Below are positions 42,750 through 54,258 of a stretch of DNA of 64,000 nt, in pieces. Made by a program: the position numbers and the translations under genes. The number at the start of each line of letters is the position of its first letter. Within the stretch, counting starts at the first letter, position 1. Where the stretch lies: positions 53,530,093-53,594,092 of the forward strand of contig CM069437.1 in the NCBI GenBank assembly GCA_035610365.1, written 5' to 3'. Under the pieces are notes generated by a model. It was given only the letters and a program-made list of their open reading frames with translations, was not told the origin of the DNA and did not search any database. This DNA comes from Aquatica leii. Lineage: Eukaryota > Arthropoda > Insecta > Coleoptera > Lampyridae.

Positions 42750-43425
42750 GAGTCTACTTTCTTCTAGAGTGGGATTCAGATCTGGAAAATCGTACACGAA
42801 TGCCATTTTTTTTATACTCGAAATAACAGAAAAATCTATAGAGTAAAATACACTAGCTTACATGTGCTTCGTCTATTTAAAAAAAAGCATTTGATGGTGT
42901 TTAACTTAAACATGAAATACACCTCCTCTCTGACAAAAGAATACGTTACAACCAAATCAAAATAATTAAAAATGTATACAACAAAATAAACAAAGAACTC
43001 AGCATCCCGATTCTAGTACAAAGCGGAATAAGACAATGGGACTTCTTAAGTCTGCTACTTTTCAGCAGCATAATAGACAAAAAAAGCATATACAATGGGT
43101 GATCGCAATGTGACAATCCTCTGCTATGCTCACGATGATGTGTTGGTAGCAGAAAAGGAAAATGATCTTCAGAGAGTACTGCATTGCACCGCTAAGTAAT
43201 TTAACATGAAAATATCTGCATCAAAAACTAAACGTATGACAACTTCTAAAATACTCACCAGATGCAAAGTAGTTGTTGACGAACTAATAATACAACAGAA
43301 TATGAAATTAAAATAAGTAATTCCTGGATATGGTAATGTAGAAACAGAAGAAAGACAACAAACAAAGAAAGCAATAAGAATAACAGCCTGACTAAATGAT
43401 ACGTTATGAAAATAATAAATAAATA
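42750..43425 (+). pseudogene. LINE RT fragment (left part)
   Basis: Plus reading with breaks: EITEKSIE, FVYLKK/AFDGV (first catalytic Asp), RYNQIKIIKNVYNKINKELS, VQSGIRQ, then LCYAHDDVLVAEKENDLQRV (YADD changed to YAHDD) and MKISASKTKRMTT, ILTRCKVVVDELIIQQNM, GYGNVETEERQQTKKAIRIT. This is an insect LINE RT of a clade with an AP endonuclease. It continues at 47731 beyond a 4.3-kb insertion, with the next residues in expected order. Confidence 0.75.
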
Positions 43426-43577
43426 AGGTGATCGCCCGGGAGTTTCATAGATTGATATATGAGCAACTGTAAGTAGCATAAATCTGAAAGTTTGGCTGTA
43501 TCCTAATGTCGATGGGAGACATCCGGCTAAAATACTATCAAGAAATCGATACTACCGGAAGTAGATGCCAACTTGCT
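43426..43577 (+). repeat. Left inverted repeat of composite
   Basis: Starts AGGTGATCGCCCGGGAG and ends in GGAAGTAGATGCCA. Roughly three quarters of positions match the right copy by eye. No subterminal arrays. Confidence 0.75.
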
Positions 43578-43639
43578 TATATTGGATAGAACACTTTGTA
43601 TAGACAAATTTTAATATTAGCTTCGGAGAATTAGTGGCG

Positions 43640-44165
43640 ACTACAGTGCAAGCATTGCAGCTCCAACAACAAAAACAAGTTTCTACGTCGGAATTAACAG
43701 CATTGTTATCCACATTTAAAGGAAATAGTTATGAAAACATCGAGGCATAGATTGAGTGCATTTGAACTGTTGAATGTTCATTTCAGGTAACTCAACAAAT
43801 GCTATTATTAGTCGTAATCGGAAAATTACGGGGTGCTGCTTTACAATGGTTTCATTCCCGACCGGAGCATGCGTCCTTGAGCTTGCGGGAACCGGAATTA
43901 TATTTAAAAAACATGTTTGGATTACGTGAAGACGGAGTCGGTTTAATAAAAAAGTTTGAGTCTAGAAGATGACGTCGCAACAAACAATTTTCAAATTATT
44001 TTAATGAAAAGATTAATTTAGGTAATAAACTGAACATGACGGAATCAGATGTAATTAGTTATTTGATTGACGGCTTCGATAATCTTATCTTACAATCACA
44101 AGCCAAAATGAAACAGTTTCGAACACCGACGGAATTATTAGGAATTATCCAAGATATCGCTTGAT
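43640..44165 (+). pseudogene. Gypsy gag relic (N-terminal part)
   Basis: VATTVQALQLQQQKQVSTSE, FKGNSYENIEA, VTQQMLLLVVIGKLRGAALQ, WFHSRPEHASLSLREPELYL, KKFESRR, FSNYFNEKINLGNKLNMTES, DVISYLIDGFDNLILQSQAK and TELLGIIQDIA match an insect gypsy gag with three stops. It precedes the zinc-knuckle region at 44290. Confidence 0.75.
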
Positions 44166-44220
44166 GAACAATTCTATCAACAATCCGTTCAACGAAGAAC
44201 CTATCTTGTTTCAGTTTTAA

Positions 44221-45180
44221 GTGGTTACAGTAATAGAAACTTTAGTGAGGCCTCAACCACGCGTACTACTCAAGGTTTTGGCAATAGTGTACCCAGTTTT
44301 AGTGCCAGTATACGTTGTTTTAACTGTAATGAGTTCGGTCATTTCTCTACATCTTGCTCAAAGCCATTACGACAGCGTGAATCGTGTTTTAAGCGTGAGA
44401 ATATGGAACATAAAGACATTGATTGTCCAAGTCATAAGCAGCAGCAGTTTAGTTCAAGAACCTCCCATGGACAAAATCAACAAAGTGGCAACAGTGCTCT
44501 GTTAGTGCAACCAAAACCGGTCAACATCGCTCCAGCATATACTGTCAAATTTAAAATGGTGGTTAATGGTATATACGTGAGTAGAGATGCCGTGATAAAT
44601 TCGGGAAGTCCAATTTCTTTTATATCGGAAAAGCGCATTCCTACATTGCAACCGTATGATAACAAATTGCAATTAACTGGAAATAATGATAGGCCTTTAA
44701 ACTTATTAGGTCTCCTTAAACAAAAGGTTAGAATTATTGATATTAGCTTAGATTTAGATCTTTATGTTGTAGACACCCAAGCAACACATTGGTATAAAAA
44801 ACGTCTAAATGTCCGGCTAATAGACGTTTATTAGACATTAAAACGTTTTTAAACGCGTTATTAACGTTTATTAGACGGACATTTAGACGTTTTTTGTACC
44901 AATGTGTTGTTTGGGCAGTTATTATTAAGCACTCAGCTATGCGTTCTACATCAGATGGTTTCACTTTTAATGAAATTATGTTAATTGATGTGTGTAATGA
45001 GCAACTTAAAAATCAGATAAATGTAAACGAAAATTTACTTTTCGATCTCAAACAAGATGGTCGCGATCTTATTCAAAATAGTTACACAGCTGTAGAAAAA
45101 CTATTAGAACATAGTGTTAAGTATGAAATGGAAGTTCAATTAGTAGCCAATCATACTCCATTTGCATTTAGACCTTAACG
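44221..45180 (+). pseudogene. Gypsy gag knuckle, protease and pol N-terminus
   Basis: IRCFNCNEFGHFSTSCSK is a CCHC knuckle; a second follows as SCFKRENMEHKDIDC. Protease: TVKFKMVVNGIYVSRDAVIN with SGSPISFI, where DSGS has become NSGS, so the catalytic Asp is lost. LDLDLYVVDT is cut by the 140-bp MITE at 44776. Then HSAMRSTSDGFTFNEIMLID and VQLVANHTPFAFRP lead to RT. The frame changes across the MITE. Confidence 0.7.
44776..44915. mobile_element. 140-bp MITE, CCCAAG ends, copy 1
   Basis: A near-perfect hairpin. Left end CCCAAGCAACACATTGGTAT, right end inverse CCCAAACAACACATTGGTAC. Flanked by CA at 44774-44775 and 44916-44917. It differs from copy 2 (56876-57015) at one position by eye (GACGTTTATT versus GACATTTATT). 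Inserted in a gypsy protease region. Confidence 0.85.
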
Positions 45181-45420
45181 ATTGTCATATATGGAAAAGA
45201 TTCAAGTTAATAACATCATTACTGATTTATTACAGAAAAACGTAATAAAACCTAGCTGTTCTGATTACTGTTCCACAATAGCGCTTATAAAAAAGCAGTC
45301 TGGTTAGATAAGATTATGTGTCGACTTTCGGAAGTTGAACAAAATAACAGTTAAGGACAGGTATCCTCTTCCCTTAATAAAAGATCATCTTGATCGCCTC
45401 AAAGACAAAAAATAATTTTT
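45181..45420 (+). pseudogene. Gypsy RT N-terminal fragment
   Basis: [60 protein letters not shown] and [13 protein letters not shown]: fingers of gypsy RT with one stop. The palm with its xxDD box is missing; RNase H sequence follows at once. Confidence 0.8.
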
Positions 45421-45439
45421 TAACTTAGAATAGGTGTAA

Positions 45440-46035
45440 GACGAATAATAACAGTATTTTGACACATACAGACTACAGGGCCACAGTTCACGAGATCTTG
45501 AAAGACGTCTAGAATGTTTGGCAATTATATATGCACTTAAACGTTTTCACATTTATCTACAAAGCATTTAGTTCAAAATTGTTACCGATTGTCATAGTTT
45601 AAAGTGTACGTTAGATAAAAAGGACATAAATCCTAGAATAATGAGGTAGGCATTACTTTTGGAAAATTATGATTATTTGGTAGAGCATCGTGAAAACAAC
45701 CACATGAAGCATGTCGATGCACTTAGTCGGTTACATTATGTTCTTGTTATCAAAAGAAACATATTAGAAAGAAGTTTAGCTATTAAACAGGATTCTGACA
45801 AAACAATATTTCCAATGAACTCGTTAAAAAAATCAAAAAATGAATACTACGAGTTAAATCACGGTTTAGTGTACAGAAAGGGGAAGGATAAGCCTTTGTT
45901 TTATATTCCGGAATCTATGGAGCAGATAGTTTTGCATAAATACCATAACGAAATGGGTCATGTAGGGTCAGAAAAGACTTTTGAGCTTGTAACTCGAAGC
46001 TATTGGTTTCCACAATTAAGGCAGCAAATTTAAAA
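45440..46035 (+). pseudogene. Gypsy RNase H end and integrase zinc finger
   Basis: SRDLERRLECLAIIYALKRF, HIYLQSI, KIVTDCHSLKCTLDKKDINP, NYDYLVEHRENNHMKHVDAL (RNase H/connection), then HGLVYRKGKDKPLFYIPESM and HKYHNEMGHVGSEKTFELVT (integrase His-His), ending at a stop after FPQLRQQI. The RNase H start is decayed. Confidence 0.8.
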
Positions 46036-46900
46036 AGTTATATTAGAAACTGTTTTACATGTGTAGAGTATTCTCCAGTATCAGGGAAACAAGAGGGATT
46101 TTTTCATAGCATTCCAAACGGAAATGTTCCTTTCGAGTAAATTAATTTTGACCATTCCGGCCCTTAGAAGAGTCGGGGCAATATAAACATATTTTTTGGT
46201 AATCGATGGATTTACTAAATTTGTCAAGTTGTACTCTTGTAAGACTACCGCTACAAAAGAAATTATTAATCACTTTAGGTCATCTTTTAGTAGTTATAGC
46301 ACACCCACAAAAATTATATCACTTCGTGGCAGTTGTTATACATCATCATTTTTTTCTGAGTTCACTAAAAAAAAGATATACATCATCAGTTAGTTGCGAC
46401 AAGTGCTCCTTGGGCCAATGGTCAGGTAGAAAGAATAAATAAGACCTTTACTCATATGTTAGCCAAATTGTCAGGCGGATTAAGAGATTGGAGTAATGTT
46501 TTAGATCAGGTTAAGTTTTGTTTAAATAATCTCACAAACCGCTCTACTGTGAAACGCCAGCTAAACTTTTATTTGGCAGAAATCAAAAAGGGTTTCTACA
46601 CGATAATTTAAGGCAAATTTTAGAAAGTTTTGATAGCAATCAGAGTGTAGATATTTCTGAAATACGAGATAAGGCTAGTACGTCGGTTGAACTTAACCAA
46701 CAGAAAAATAAATATTGGTGATCGTGTCATGATTACTAATACAGACACAACACCTGGAGTTTCGAAAAAATTAATTTCTAAATTTAGAGGTCCATATTTA
46801 ATAAAATCGGTTTTGGGAAATGATAGGTACGGCGTCACTAATATCGATGGCTTTCAATTGTCAGGATGGACGAGTTGTAGGGAAATTTAGATCATTTTTA
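46036..46900 (+). pseudogene. Gypsy integrase core and C-terminus
   Basis: The Cys pair is damaged (NCFTCVEYSP read across a stop). The core shows FLVIDGFTKFVKLYSCKTTA (Asp), a changed second block (ISLRGSCYTSSFF; family SDRG, Asp lost), APWANGQVERINKTFTHMLA (Glu), then INIGDRVMITNTDT, LISKFRGPYLIKSVLGNDRY. Frames change near 46380, 46540 and 46690. A GAGGAAGGAG purine run at 46979 may be the polypurine tract and 46989-47110 part of a 3' LTR. Confidence 0.75.
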
Positions 46901-47582
46901 AATTTAGCGCTGCAACTACTCCATCTTGACCTCAATAAGCATGCGCCAGTTAAATGGTATAAGCGCGTTTTTGTTTGAGGAAGGAGTCGGTTGGCAATAC
47001 TCTTATCGTTTGGACGTAAGAGTGCCGATGCTTTTGTGTGTTTATTCTTAATGATATTTTTATTTAATAAAGCGTTTTTTTGTGTGCAACTTAAACTGGT
47101 TTAGTTAAAATACTCCACATACCTAAGTCTCATCGATTTTGACATATTTAAATTTTTCTATCAAAAATGGCGTTTGCAGAACAAGACATTACTGTGAATT
47201 TTTTCTATAAGGAAATCATTATTATTTAATATGGCTTGGTTTTCTTGCACAAGAGGGTTGACTTTAGTTTTCGCATGATGTTTTGAAAATCATTAGTAGA
47301 AAGTTACAGTACATAGAAATAAAGCAGATTTTACGAAGCTTTCTAAAATCGTTTTAAAAGTTTTCAATGTTGGTTTCGCATTGCAAATGTATCACACGTT
47401 CTTAAAATAACATTCTTCATAAATAATAAATAAATCTTCATTTTTAAATGCAATCCTTTTGGCATAATTATTGAAAATTTTTCAAATGGCAGCGTCGTTA
47501 CTGTAGCACTTTGTTCTTTCATATGCTATCATAGCCAACTTGCATTAACCAAACATTTAAAAACATAAAACATACCGAAGAT
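46901..47582. other. Possible gypsy 3' LTR and composite interior
   Basis: TTGGCAATACTCTTATCG follows a purine run, with a TTTAATAAAGCG poly(A)-like word at 47064; LTR boundaries are not proven because no 5' LTR is seen. A short reading MAFAEQDITVNFFYKEIIII at 47167 has no family I recognise. Confidence 0.35.
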
Positions 47583-47730
47583 GGCATCTACTTCTAGTAC
47601 AACCGAAAGTGTGGATTTTTTGAAACTATTTTAGCCGGATGTCTATTATCAACATTAACATACTGCCAAACTTTCAGATTTATACTACTTGCCCATGTAT
47701 TGATCGATGGATCTCCGAAGCAACCAACCT
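47583..47730 (-). repeat. Right inverted repeat of composite
   Basis: The plus strand starts TGGCATCTACTTCTAG and ends CGAAGCAACCAACCT. Inverse of 43426-43577. The LINE frame resumes directly after it. Confidence 0.75.
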
Positions 47731-48070
47731 GTATAGGAATAGAAACCAAATCAAGAATTTACAAATTCACGATAAGACAAATAATAACATACACTGAAAC
47801 CATGTGTGGACACATCAACAAAAAAAAAATATTAGAAACCGGTGAAATGAAAGTGTTTTGAAGAATTGCTGGAAAGACATTATTGTACAAAGAAAGGAGT
47901 AAAGATATAAGAAAAACGTGTAAAATAGAAAACATTTAATTGTATTTAATCAATGGGTGTTACATAGACAACATGAATGAAACGAACAGATTAACCGGAA
48001 GGACGAACAACGAATCGTCAAAACAGCAAGAGACAAAGCACCAGTAGACAGAAGAAGTTCATGAAGACTG
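47731..48070 (+). pseudogene. LINE RT fragment (right part)
   Basis: IGIETKSRIYKFTIRQIITY, TETMCGHINKKKILETGEMK, VFRRIAGKTLLYKERSKDIR, KTCKIENI then NGCYIDNMNETNRLTGRT and a basic tail. It directly continues the RT at 42750-43425. Only small breaks. Confidence 0.75.
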
Positions 48071-50635
48071 TGAATAAGATGGATTCCTAACCCAATCGAA
48101 AGAGAGACATACGCGACGAAGAAAAAACAAGCATGATACCTGAAGAAGAAATTTATAAACTGTGGATGCAAATTTACAAAAGCGAAATCTTCACTTTGAT
48201 ACTTTTCGATCTGAAAAGATATGGTAACGTAGCTCAAATGGTGTCATAATTTCAGCATCTGTTAAACTGTGTATCGTTATAAAACTAGGATGAAATAAAA
48301 CTTTCTAGAATTTTCTGTTTTTATTTGCTTAGAATCCACGCCAATTAGTTAGTATGTTGATAGACAAAAGCGTCGAAAGTAAAGCATCGCTTAGTGAACG
48401 GTAATGTGACGCGAGGCCGTACGGCCGAGCGTTGTATATGAGTGAGTTAAGCTATGCAACTTTCTACAAGAGTAACCTACATTTTTTTTTGTGTTGCTTA
48501 TCGTCAAATTGTATTCTCAAAAAAAATAAATAAAAACAAAAGTTTAAAATCAAAATATAATCTTAGTACCACATTTATTATTAAATCTGTAAAATTTGAC
48601 ATTGACTTCAACATTGTTTTTTTTTATAATTTTAACTGAATTTTAAGATTTTTTAAGTAATTTTTCTACCGGTCACATATTTGTTCTAATATAATCATTG
48701 AGTTTGAACGCTTAGTTTTATGCGGATTTCTAGTTTTTGCTTACTAACGTTTGCGATATTGGCAGCACAAAAATGTATATTATAGAACTGTTGTTTTTTG
48801 TTCTTTATATTATCTTCAGATCCTTAATTTGTATTTAAATTTTATAAATGATCTACATAACTAAATATATACGTAGTTTTTATTGATTTAATTATTCAAA
48901 TATTAAGCTCAAACTAATTAAAAAAAGTTTAGTGATTCGCTAAAAACTTCGTCAACTAGCTTTATTGGATAAAATCAAGAACAAGTTAATATGAACTGTA
49001 TTGTCCTAGTCTTAAGCGTTTTGCTGACTAAGTATAATAATGTTAAACTATGAAACATTTAAAGCAGCACCAGGTTATCATTATTGTTGCGAAGCATTTA
49101 GTTTTTAAATGTGGTTATTACACCAATTCTGACTTATCTGCAGCACTCTAATAATAGCTGGTTATTGCTAAAAATGGAGGCCAAGCATAATTAAGCAATT
49201 GATATGTTGCCTACAGTCAATTATCATAATGTTTTTCTTAAATTTTTACATTGAATTGTTTGTTTTACAAGAGTGACGCAAAGCTGTGACGAAACGTACA
49301 AGATTAGATTTTTTTGTGAATAAAATTACATTAAAGTAAATGCAAATAGAAGCAGTATATTGATCGTTTAGAAATTTATCGAACGATAACATTTCAAGGA
49401 ACCGAGAAGGTGATTGTTATTTGTTTTCCATAATTTATCGATGCATAAAATTATCACAATTTGTTACAAATTACGTCAGACGCTATTTTTAAAAATCCTC
49501 CTATTCGTCAAATAAACAACGTTTCTTTAAATTAATGTAAAATTTAATTTTGTATTAAATTGCAAACGTATCTGCAAAATTTTAGACTGAAGAAAATTAA
49601 ATTACATTGCAAAGTATTAAGAGAGATGGTTTGTTTCAAAGATACAAACGTAACTAAATCTTTACAATTTCAAGTGCCGTTCTGGTGTAATGACTTGGAA
49701 TATTACAAGCGTTATAAATCTTGATTAAAATTTCTGTTTCTCTTAGTGATTAACATATTTTGCCTATATTTTACATTATAATTGTGTTTTGTAAGAATTT
49801 CGTAAGCATGTAGGCTATAACTTGCAAGATTTTTCCATTCAAAGAACGAAGCTATCGTTATTTCTCAACTTCTTGTTTCGAACAATACAAAGAAATTTTG
49901 CATTTTAATTTTTACGTTTTTAGGATTTGATTCAGGATTAGACTGCAGCTCAATAAAATTATTGATGTGACATTAACAGCAAATATTTTATATGAAACTT
50001 CTTCTGAATTTGAATAAACGCTTAGTAGCAACCTATGAAATAAACCTGTAAGTACAGTCTAGTCAAGAACGAAATAAAATTTTAAATAATTTTATGTTTA
50101 AGAATCCGAAACAAGTTTGATTTCAAAAACTTATTTTTATGATCAAAAATAAATCATTACTAGTTTTTACTCGTGTTTACCGAATATTGTTTTAATTACT
50201 AGCATTCGATATATGGCACAAAAAGCTACCAAAAAAAACTGACTGTTTTATACAACTGATGACAGTTGTACTCAGTTTTGTACGTAATCGAAAGTACCGA
50301 TACTTTTTTGTACCAGTTCTATTTCAATTACATAAAATCAAAGTTGAGGGAATAGAAAGATATAAATGATTATAAAGAGTGCAACCAGGTATTATATTTA
50401 TCATTAAAGTTTTAAAAACTAATGAACTTCACATCGGTGTTCTTAACCGTGAACGCAAGTAGTATAAAAAACTTTATTAACATTACTTTATTTTATTTGT
50501 GTTGCTGAAGATGGTACTCTAACTACAATTTTTTTCTGTGACGATTAGGTAATTGTATGTTTGTTATAGGTTTGTCAACGTAGTATATTCTTATTCTTGA
50601 ATTTTTAAGATAAATTTTTAAAGAAAACAAGTAAA
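48071..50635. other. 2.6-kb AT-rich stretch without genes
   Basis: No coding family, TIR or LTR recognised. It contains a 12-bp palindrome GGCCGTACGGCC at 48415-48426 in a short GC-richer patch (48400-48430) and many AT-runs. Confidence 0.3.
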
Positions 50636-50639
50636 AATA

Positions 50640-51470
50640 AAAAACACACAACACAACGAAACATTAGTTGACCAAATGAGAGACTGCCCTACAGTTGCAG
50701 GATCAACGTACGAACTTGAACTAATAACAGACAGTATTGTTAATTCAATAAATCTGCATTTGAAGTAAGCTACCCAAGAATAGTCAAACGAACCCCTAAC
50801 AAACTAACTTGGCAGAGTTTGACAAAACAACTAGAAGACTATTTGACACCGTCAAAAAAAAAACAAAGAATGGAACAAATGCAGAACCAGTCGCACGACA
50901 TACGACAATGCCATTAAAAAGGTACAGAAAGATTCTTGGAGAAGGTTCTGTAGAGACATAAAAAACGAACCTACATGTATCCGCCAAGAAAAAGGTCTAA
51001 GCAAGAACTGTACTGAAAACATTGGTTGCATGTTAACCGTAACTGGAAAGTTTACAGACTCCATTGAAAGTATTCTGTAGAAATTACTGCAGAAACACTT
51101 CTCGGGTTCATAGTTAACTGAAATTTCTAAGCACCCAACAAACAGGCACATAAAGGGAATTGGAATTTAGCTAGAAAAATAATTAACCCTAATTAACTGA
51201 AATAGGGAATTTTCTTCAGTTTCCAGAGACTGCTGGAATTTATCCCATCACGTTCTAAAAAAGATTTGCTGCTCTGCAAAACACAATATGTAAGATTTTC
51301 AGAGCCAACTTAGCACTAACGCACATACAAACAACTAGCGAACTGTCAAAGGAAGTTTTATACCAAATCTGAGGAGACCTACGTATCCTTAGGCAAAATC
51401 CTACAAACTGATTGGTTTGACATTCTATATCTTAAACTACTTGAAAAAGTAATTATTAAGTAAAATCTTG
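50640..51470 (+). pseudogene. LINE ORF2 fragment between endonuclease and RT
   Basis: VSYPRIVKRTPNKLTWQSLT, KQLEDYLTP, KVQKDSWRRFCRDIKNEPTC, LSKNCTENIGCMLTVTGKFT, DSIESI, NQAHKGNWNLARKII and LGKILQTDW match the linker and RT fingers of an insect R1/LOA-like LINE (PRIV and DSWRRFCRDI are typical). Frames change near 50880 and 51100. The RT palm is absent; the sequence ends before the jerky transposase. Confidence 0.65.
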
Positions 51471-51556
51471 CGAGCTAGCAATTAATCAACTAGTAAACAG
51501 GACCAATAATGCAATCCAATGAAATAGAAATTATATTTCACTAAACGACAAAACAA

Positions 51557-52112
51557 CTAGAGTTCCCACCGCTTAATAGAATCAAATTGGAACTTAGAAA
51601 ATATATTCCTGTTAAACGGACATATACCAGATTTGCGAAACCCATTGACCGAAATCTCTGCAGTAGCACTTTTTAAATAAGCAGGACATATGAGTTTACA
51701 AATCTGGTAAGAGCTGATGATTCTGCCAGGATTTGCTTTCAACCATATTTGGATTTGCTGAGAATAATAGGTTTTAAAAGGTGACATAAATGATAGGTCC
51801 AGGGGTGGTATACACACTATTGTGACGTGGTTTTCACGTGCAATTTCGATAACGTCAATATTTCGTGTATGACCGTCAAGAATTAGAAGCACTGGGTCAG
51901 CAGGGGATGCTTTCACAAAGTGAATGAAGTGTTGTAGCCATTGGTTAAATATGTGTTGTTGAATCCAACCTGATGGACGGCAAGCCGCGACAGACTCAAG
52001 AGGTGCCCCATCTAACAACTCAGCTTTCATATTTTTCCTGGGAAAAACGAATAAAGGTGGAACAAATCCACCAGCTGCGTTCATACAAAAAACAACAGTT
52101 ATCAGTGACCCT
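51557..52112 (-). pseudogene. jerky/pogo transposase, C-terminal part
   Basis: Continues the gene at 53625-54258 once the MITE at 52113-53622 is removed: SLITVVFCMNAAGGFVPPLF, VFPRKNMKAELLDGAP, SGWIQQHIFNQWLQHFIHF, LLILDGHTRNIDVIEIA (second catalytic Asp), IPPLDLSFMSPFKTYYSQQ (third Asp) and ISVNGFRKSGICPFNRNIFS. This half is open to its stop at 51557. The second Asp block is normally LLLLDNH; DGH keeps the Asp. Confidence 0.88.
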
Positions 52113-53622
52113 CCCAAGTAACATTTTGTAACCCTGGTTACGCTGTAACCAGTTGCAAATTAGTAACATTAGCACCATGGTAAATAAACCGTTGCAGCAA
52201 CGTAGCAGCAACTTTCGTAATTTACTGAGGTTTCAAATCTATTACAGAAATAACCATTTTGCAACTATGGTTATAAGTAAGTTTTTCTTAAACCTTTATG
52301 TAACTACAGTGTCAATTTAGTGACATTAAAACCTTCATTTCGGTTTCGAGTGTAACAGTCTTGAAACTATGGTTACAAGTTTGAATTTTTAAAACTACAC
52401 TACAGTGTTAATCTATGCTTTCAAACAGCAACAGAAGAAGTGCATTTTACGAGATTTTTATAAGACACATAGTCCATTATCATTATCCAATAAACAGTAC
52501 CGAAAGTGTTTCTAATTCAAAACTACGTAAGTACAATTATTGGTATATTATATTACTATAATTTTAATCGTGCATTTAAACTACTGTTTCTAACTTAATC
52601 AACGTTGAAGAATTAGTTGCCAATTATAAGTGAGCAAATTTTAAATTGATTTTATTTTCTTCTAGGATAAAATAGAATTTGATAGCAAGGACATTACAAT
52701 ATTACACACAGTGATCAGAACGTGTAAATTAGATCGCCATTGCGAACACCTATAATCTTTAAAAAAGCAGTCGAGATTATGATCATTGAACCGATTATAA
52801 TTGCACATGTGCATTTGTAGCCTAATACAAATATTTAACTAAGAATTACGTAGACGCATTAAACTATAACATGTGAGGAATATCTTAATCCGCCATGGTC
52901 TTTTAACACAAAGACATTTTTCTCTTAACAAAATTTATGCATTTACTATTTACAAAATTTATAAATAATAGACATAATCCGCTTTTCTTGAAAATTTGCC
53001 GTAAAAACCTGTTTATTGGTACCTACTTGCAACAGATGTAAAAATTCTTTTATTATATCTTTTTTGTTTGAATTTAGTTCTATAAGAAACTATAAAAAAA
53101 TAAATAATGTACATTTATTATAACTTTTTATATATCTGTATCTTTTTATTAATATATTTTTATCTCTACTTTTGTTTTAATCTTTATGATGCAGTTAGTA
53201 ACTAAAATCTTGGATAAGTTGATTAACAAAAGCGGTTATAAAGTAGTTTCAAATAATGGTAATAAGTATGTTTTCAAAACAGTTACATAGCAGTTGCTGT
53301 AAACGGTAACCACAATGTTACAAATCAATTACAAAACCGTGATGATAAACCATTACAGAAACGATTCAGAATAGGTAAACATGATTTGTAAAAAACCGTT
53401 ATAGCAACGCTGCAAAACAGTTACAAAGTAGTAATTGCAACGGTTTCAGACACGTTGTAAAACGGTTATAATATTACTGCAGTTGCCTTGCAACTGACCA
53501 AATCCGGTATTGACAACGTATCAGGAAAGACTCAGCAACTATTCTGTAACTAAATACCTTACTGAAACCATAGTTGCAAGAGAGTTTTACAACCGTTTTG
53601 TAACTGATTTTTGCTACTTGGG
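52113..53622. mobile_element. 1,510-bp MITE with CCCAAGTA ends and GTTAC arrays
   Basis: Ends CCCAAGTAACATTTTG and (inverse) CCCAAGTAGCAAAAATC; flanked by CT at 52111-52112 and 53623-53624. Removing it with one CT rejoins the transposase reading in frame (AAER then GSLITVV). Both flanks inside (52113-52400 and 53220-53620) are dense in GTTACA/TGTAAC and CGGTTAT words in both orientations, as subterminal binding arrays. The core is AT-rich without coding. Confidence 0.85.
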
Positions 53623-53624
53623 CT

Positions 53625-54258
53625 CTTTCAGCAGCGGCAACCGCTCCAACTTGCTTCGTCCCTTTCAGAGTTATAACACGAGTATTTTGGATTAGACAGT
53701 TGTTACCCCAGTTTCATCTACATTGAAAACTTTCGCAAGATTGTAACTAATTTCTTGCATCTTTTGTTCAAGGAAATTGAAAAATTTATTTACGTTCTCA
53801 TGAGTAAAACCTTTAATTCTTCCTTTTGAGATCCCTTGCGGTCTTCTAATACTTAAATTTGGATGACGTCTAAAGAATCCTCTCAACCATTTTTTACCAA
53901 CAGCTCCTCTCTCATGAGAAAAAAGATGAGGCAAACCATTTCTTAAGGCTAACTGGTATGCAAGTCTCTTTATATCTCCAACGCCCACTTCGTAGAACCT
54001 CCTGTCCATTTCCAAGGAGTACGAGACTAAATTTTTTTCTAATTCAGGAGTAAGTGTAGGTTTCCTTCCTATTGAAACTGTAACCAGTTGCTCAGGTGTT
54101 TTATTCGTTTGTTTTACGTAATCTTCTAAAGTTGTTTAAGGGACACTAAATAGCTTAGATGCTTTAAGGTACCTCATTTCTTTACTTCGGATCGCATTAA
54201 TAGCAAGTATCATTTGATTGTGATCCCACTTCTTATGCTTTGTGTTTACTCTTGGCAT
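53625..54258 (-). pseudogene. jerky/pogo transposase, N-terminal part
   Basis: ATG at 54256-54258: MPRVNTKHKKWDHNQMILAI then AIRSKEMRYLKASKLFSVP (psq-type helix-turn-helix), an in-frame TAA at 54136-54138, TLEDYVKQTNKTPEQLV, IGRKPTLTPELEKNLVSYSL, KKWLRGFFRRHPNLSIRRPQ (CENP-B-type domain), KVFNVDETGVTTV (first catalytic Asp). A frameshift after this block is followed by KGTKQVGAVAAAER up to the MITE. With the C-terminal part all three catalytic Asp are present; only one stop, one frameshift region and the MITE disable it. Confidence 0.88.

Larger units (their letters stand above)
43426..47730. mobile_element. 4.3-kb composite: long inverted repeats around a gypsy element
   Basis: Inverted ends of about 145 bp (43426-43577 and 47583-47730) bound a unit inserted in a LINE RT. 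Both read inward AGGT(G/T)..., then CATAAATCTGAAAGTTTGGC or its TATAAATCTGAAAG form, AGCCGGATGTC and GGCATCTACTTC. The interior is almost wholly a decayed gypsy element (gag, protease, RT start, RNase H, integrase). No DNA transposase was recognised. Either gypsy entered a MITE-like element, or the inverted repeats mobilise the unit as cargo (inference). Confidence 0.65.

Noticed and set aside
47167-47230. MAFAEQDITVNFFYKEIIII as a transposase start for the inverted-repeat composite
   Set aside because: Too short and no following domain; could be chance or any element's N-terminus.
48415-48426. GGCCGTACGGCC palindrome as a regulatory site
   Set aside because: Single occurrence with no gene nearby; noted only as a local GC-rich palindrome.
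53220-53620. Array of repeated GTTAC/GGTTAT words as a CRISPR-like array
   Set aside because: Words are short, irregularly spaced, in both orientations and inside TIR-bounded ends; these are MITE subterminal repeats in eukaryotic DNA.
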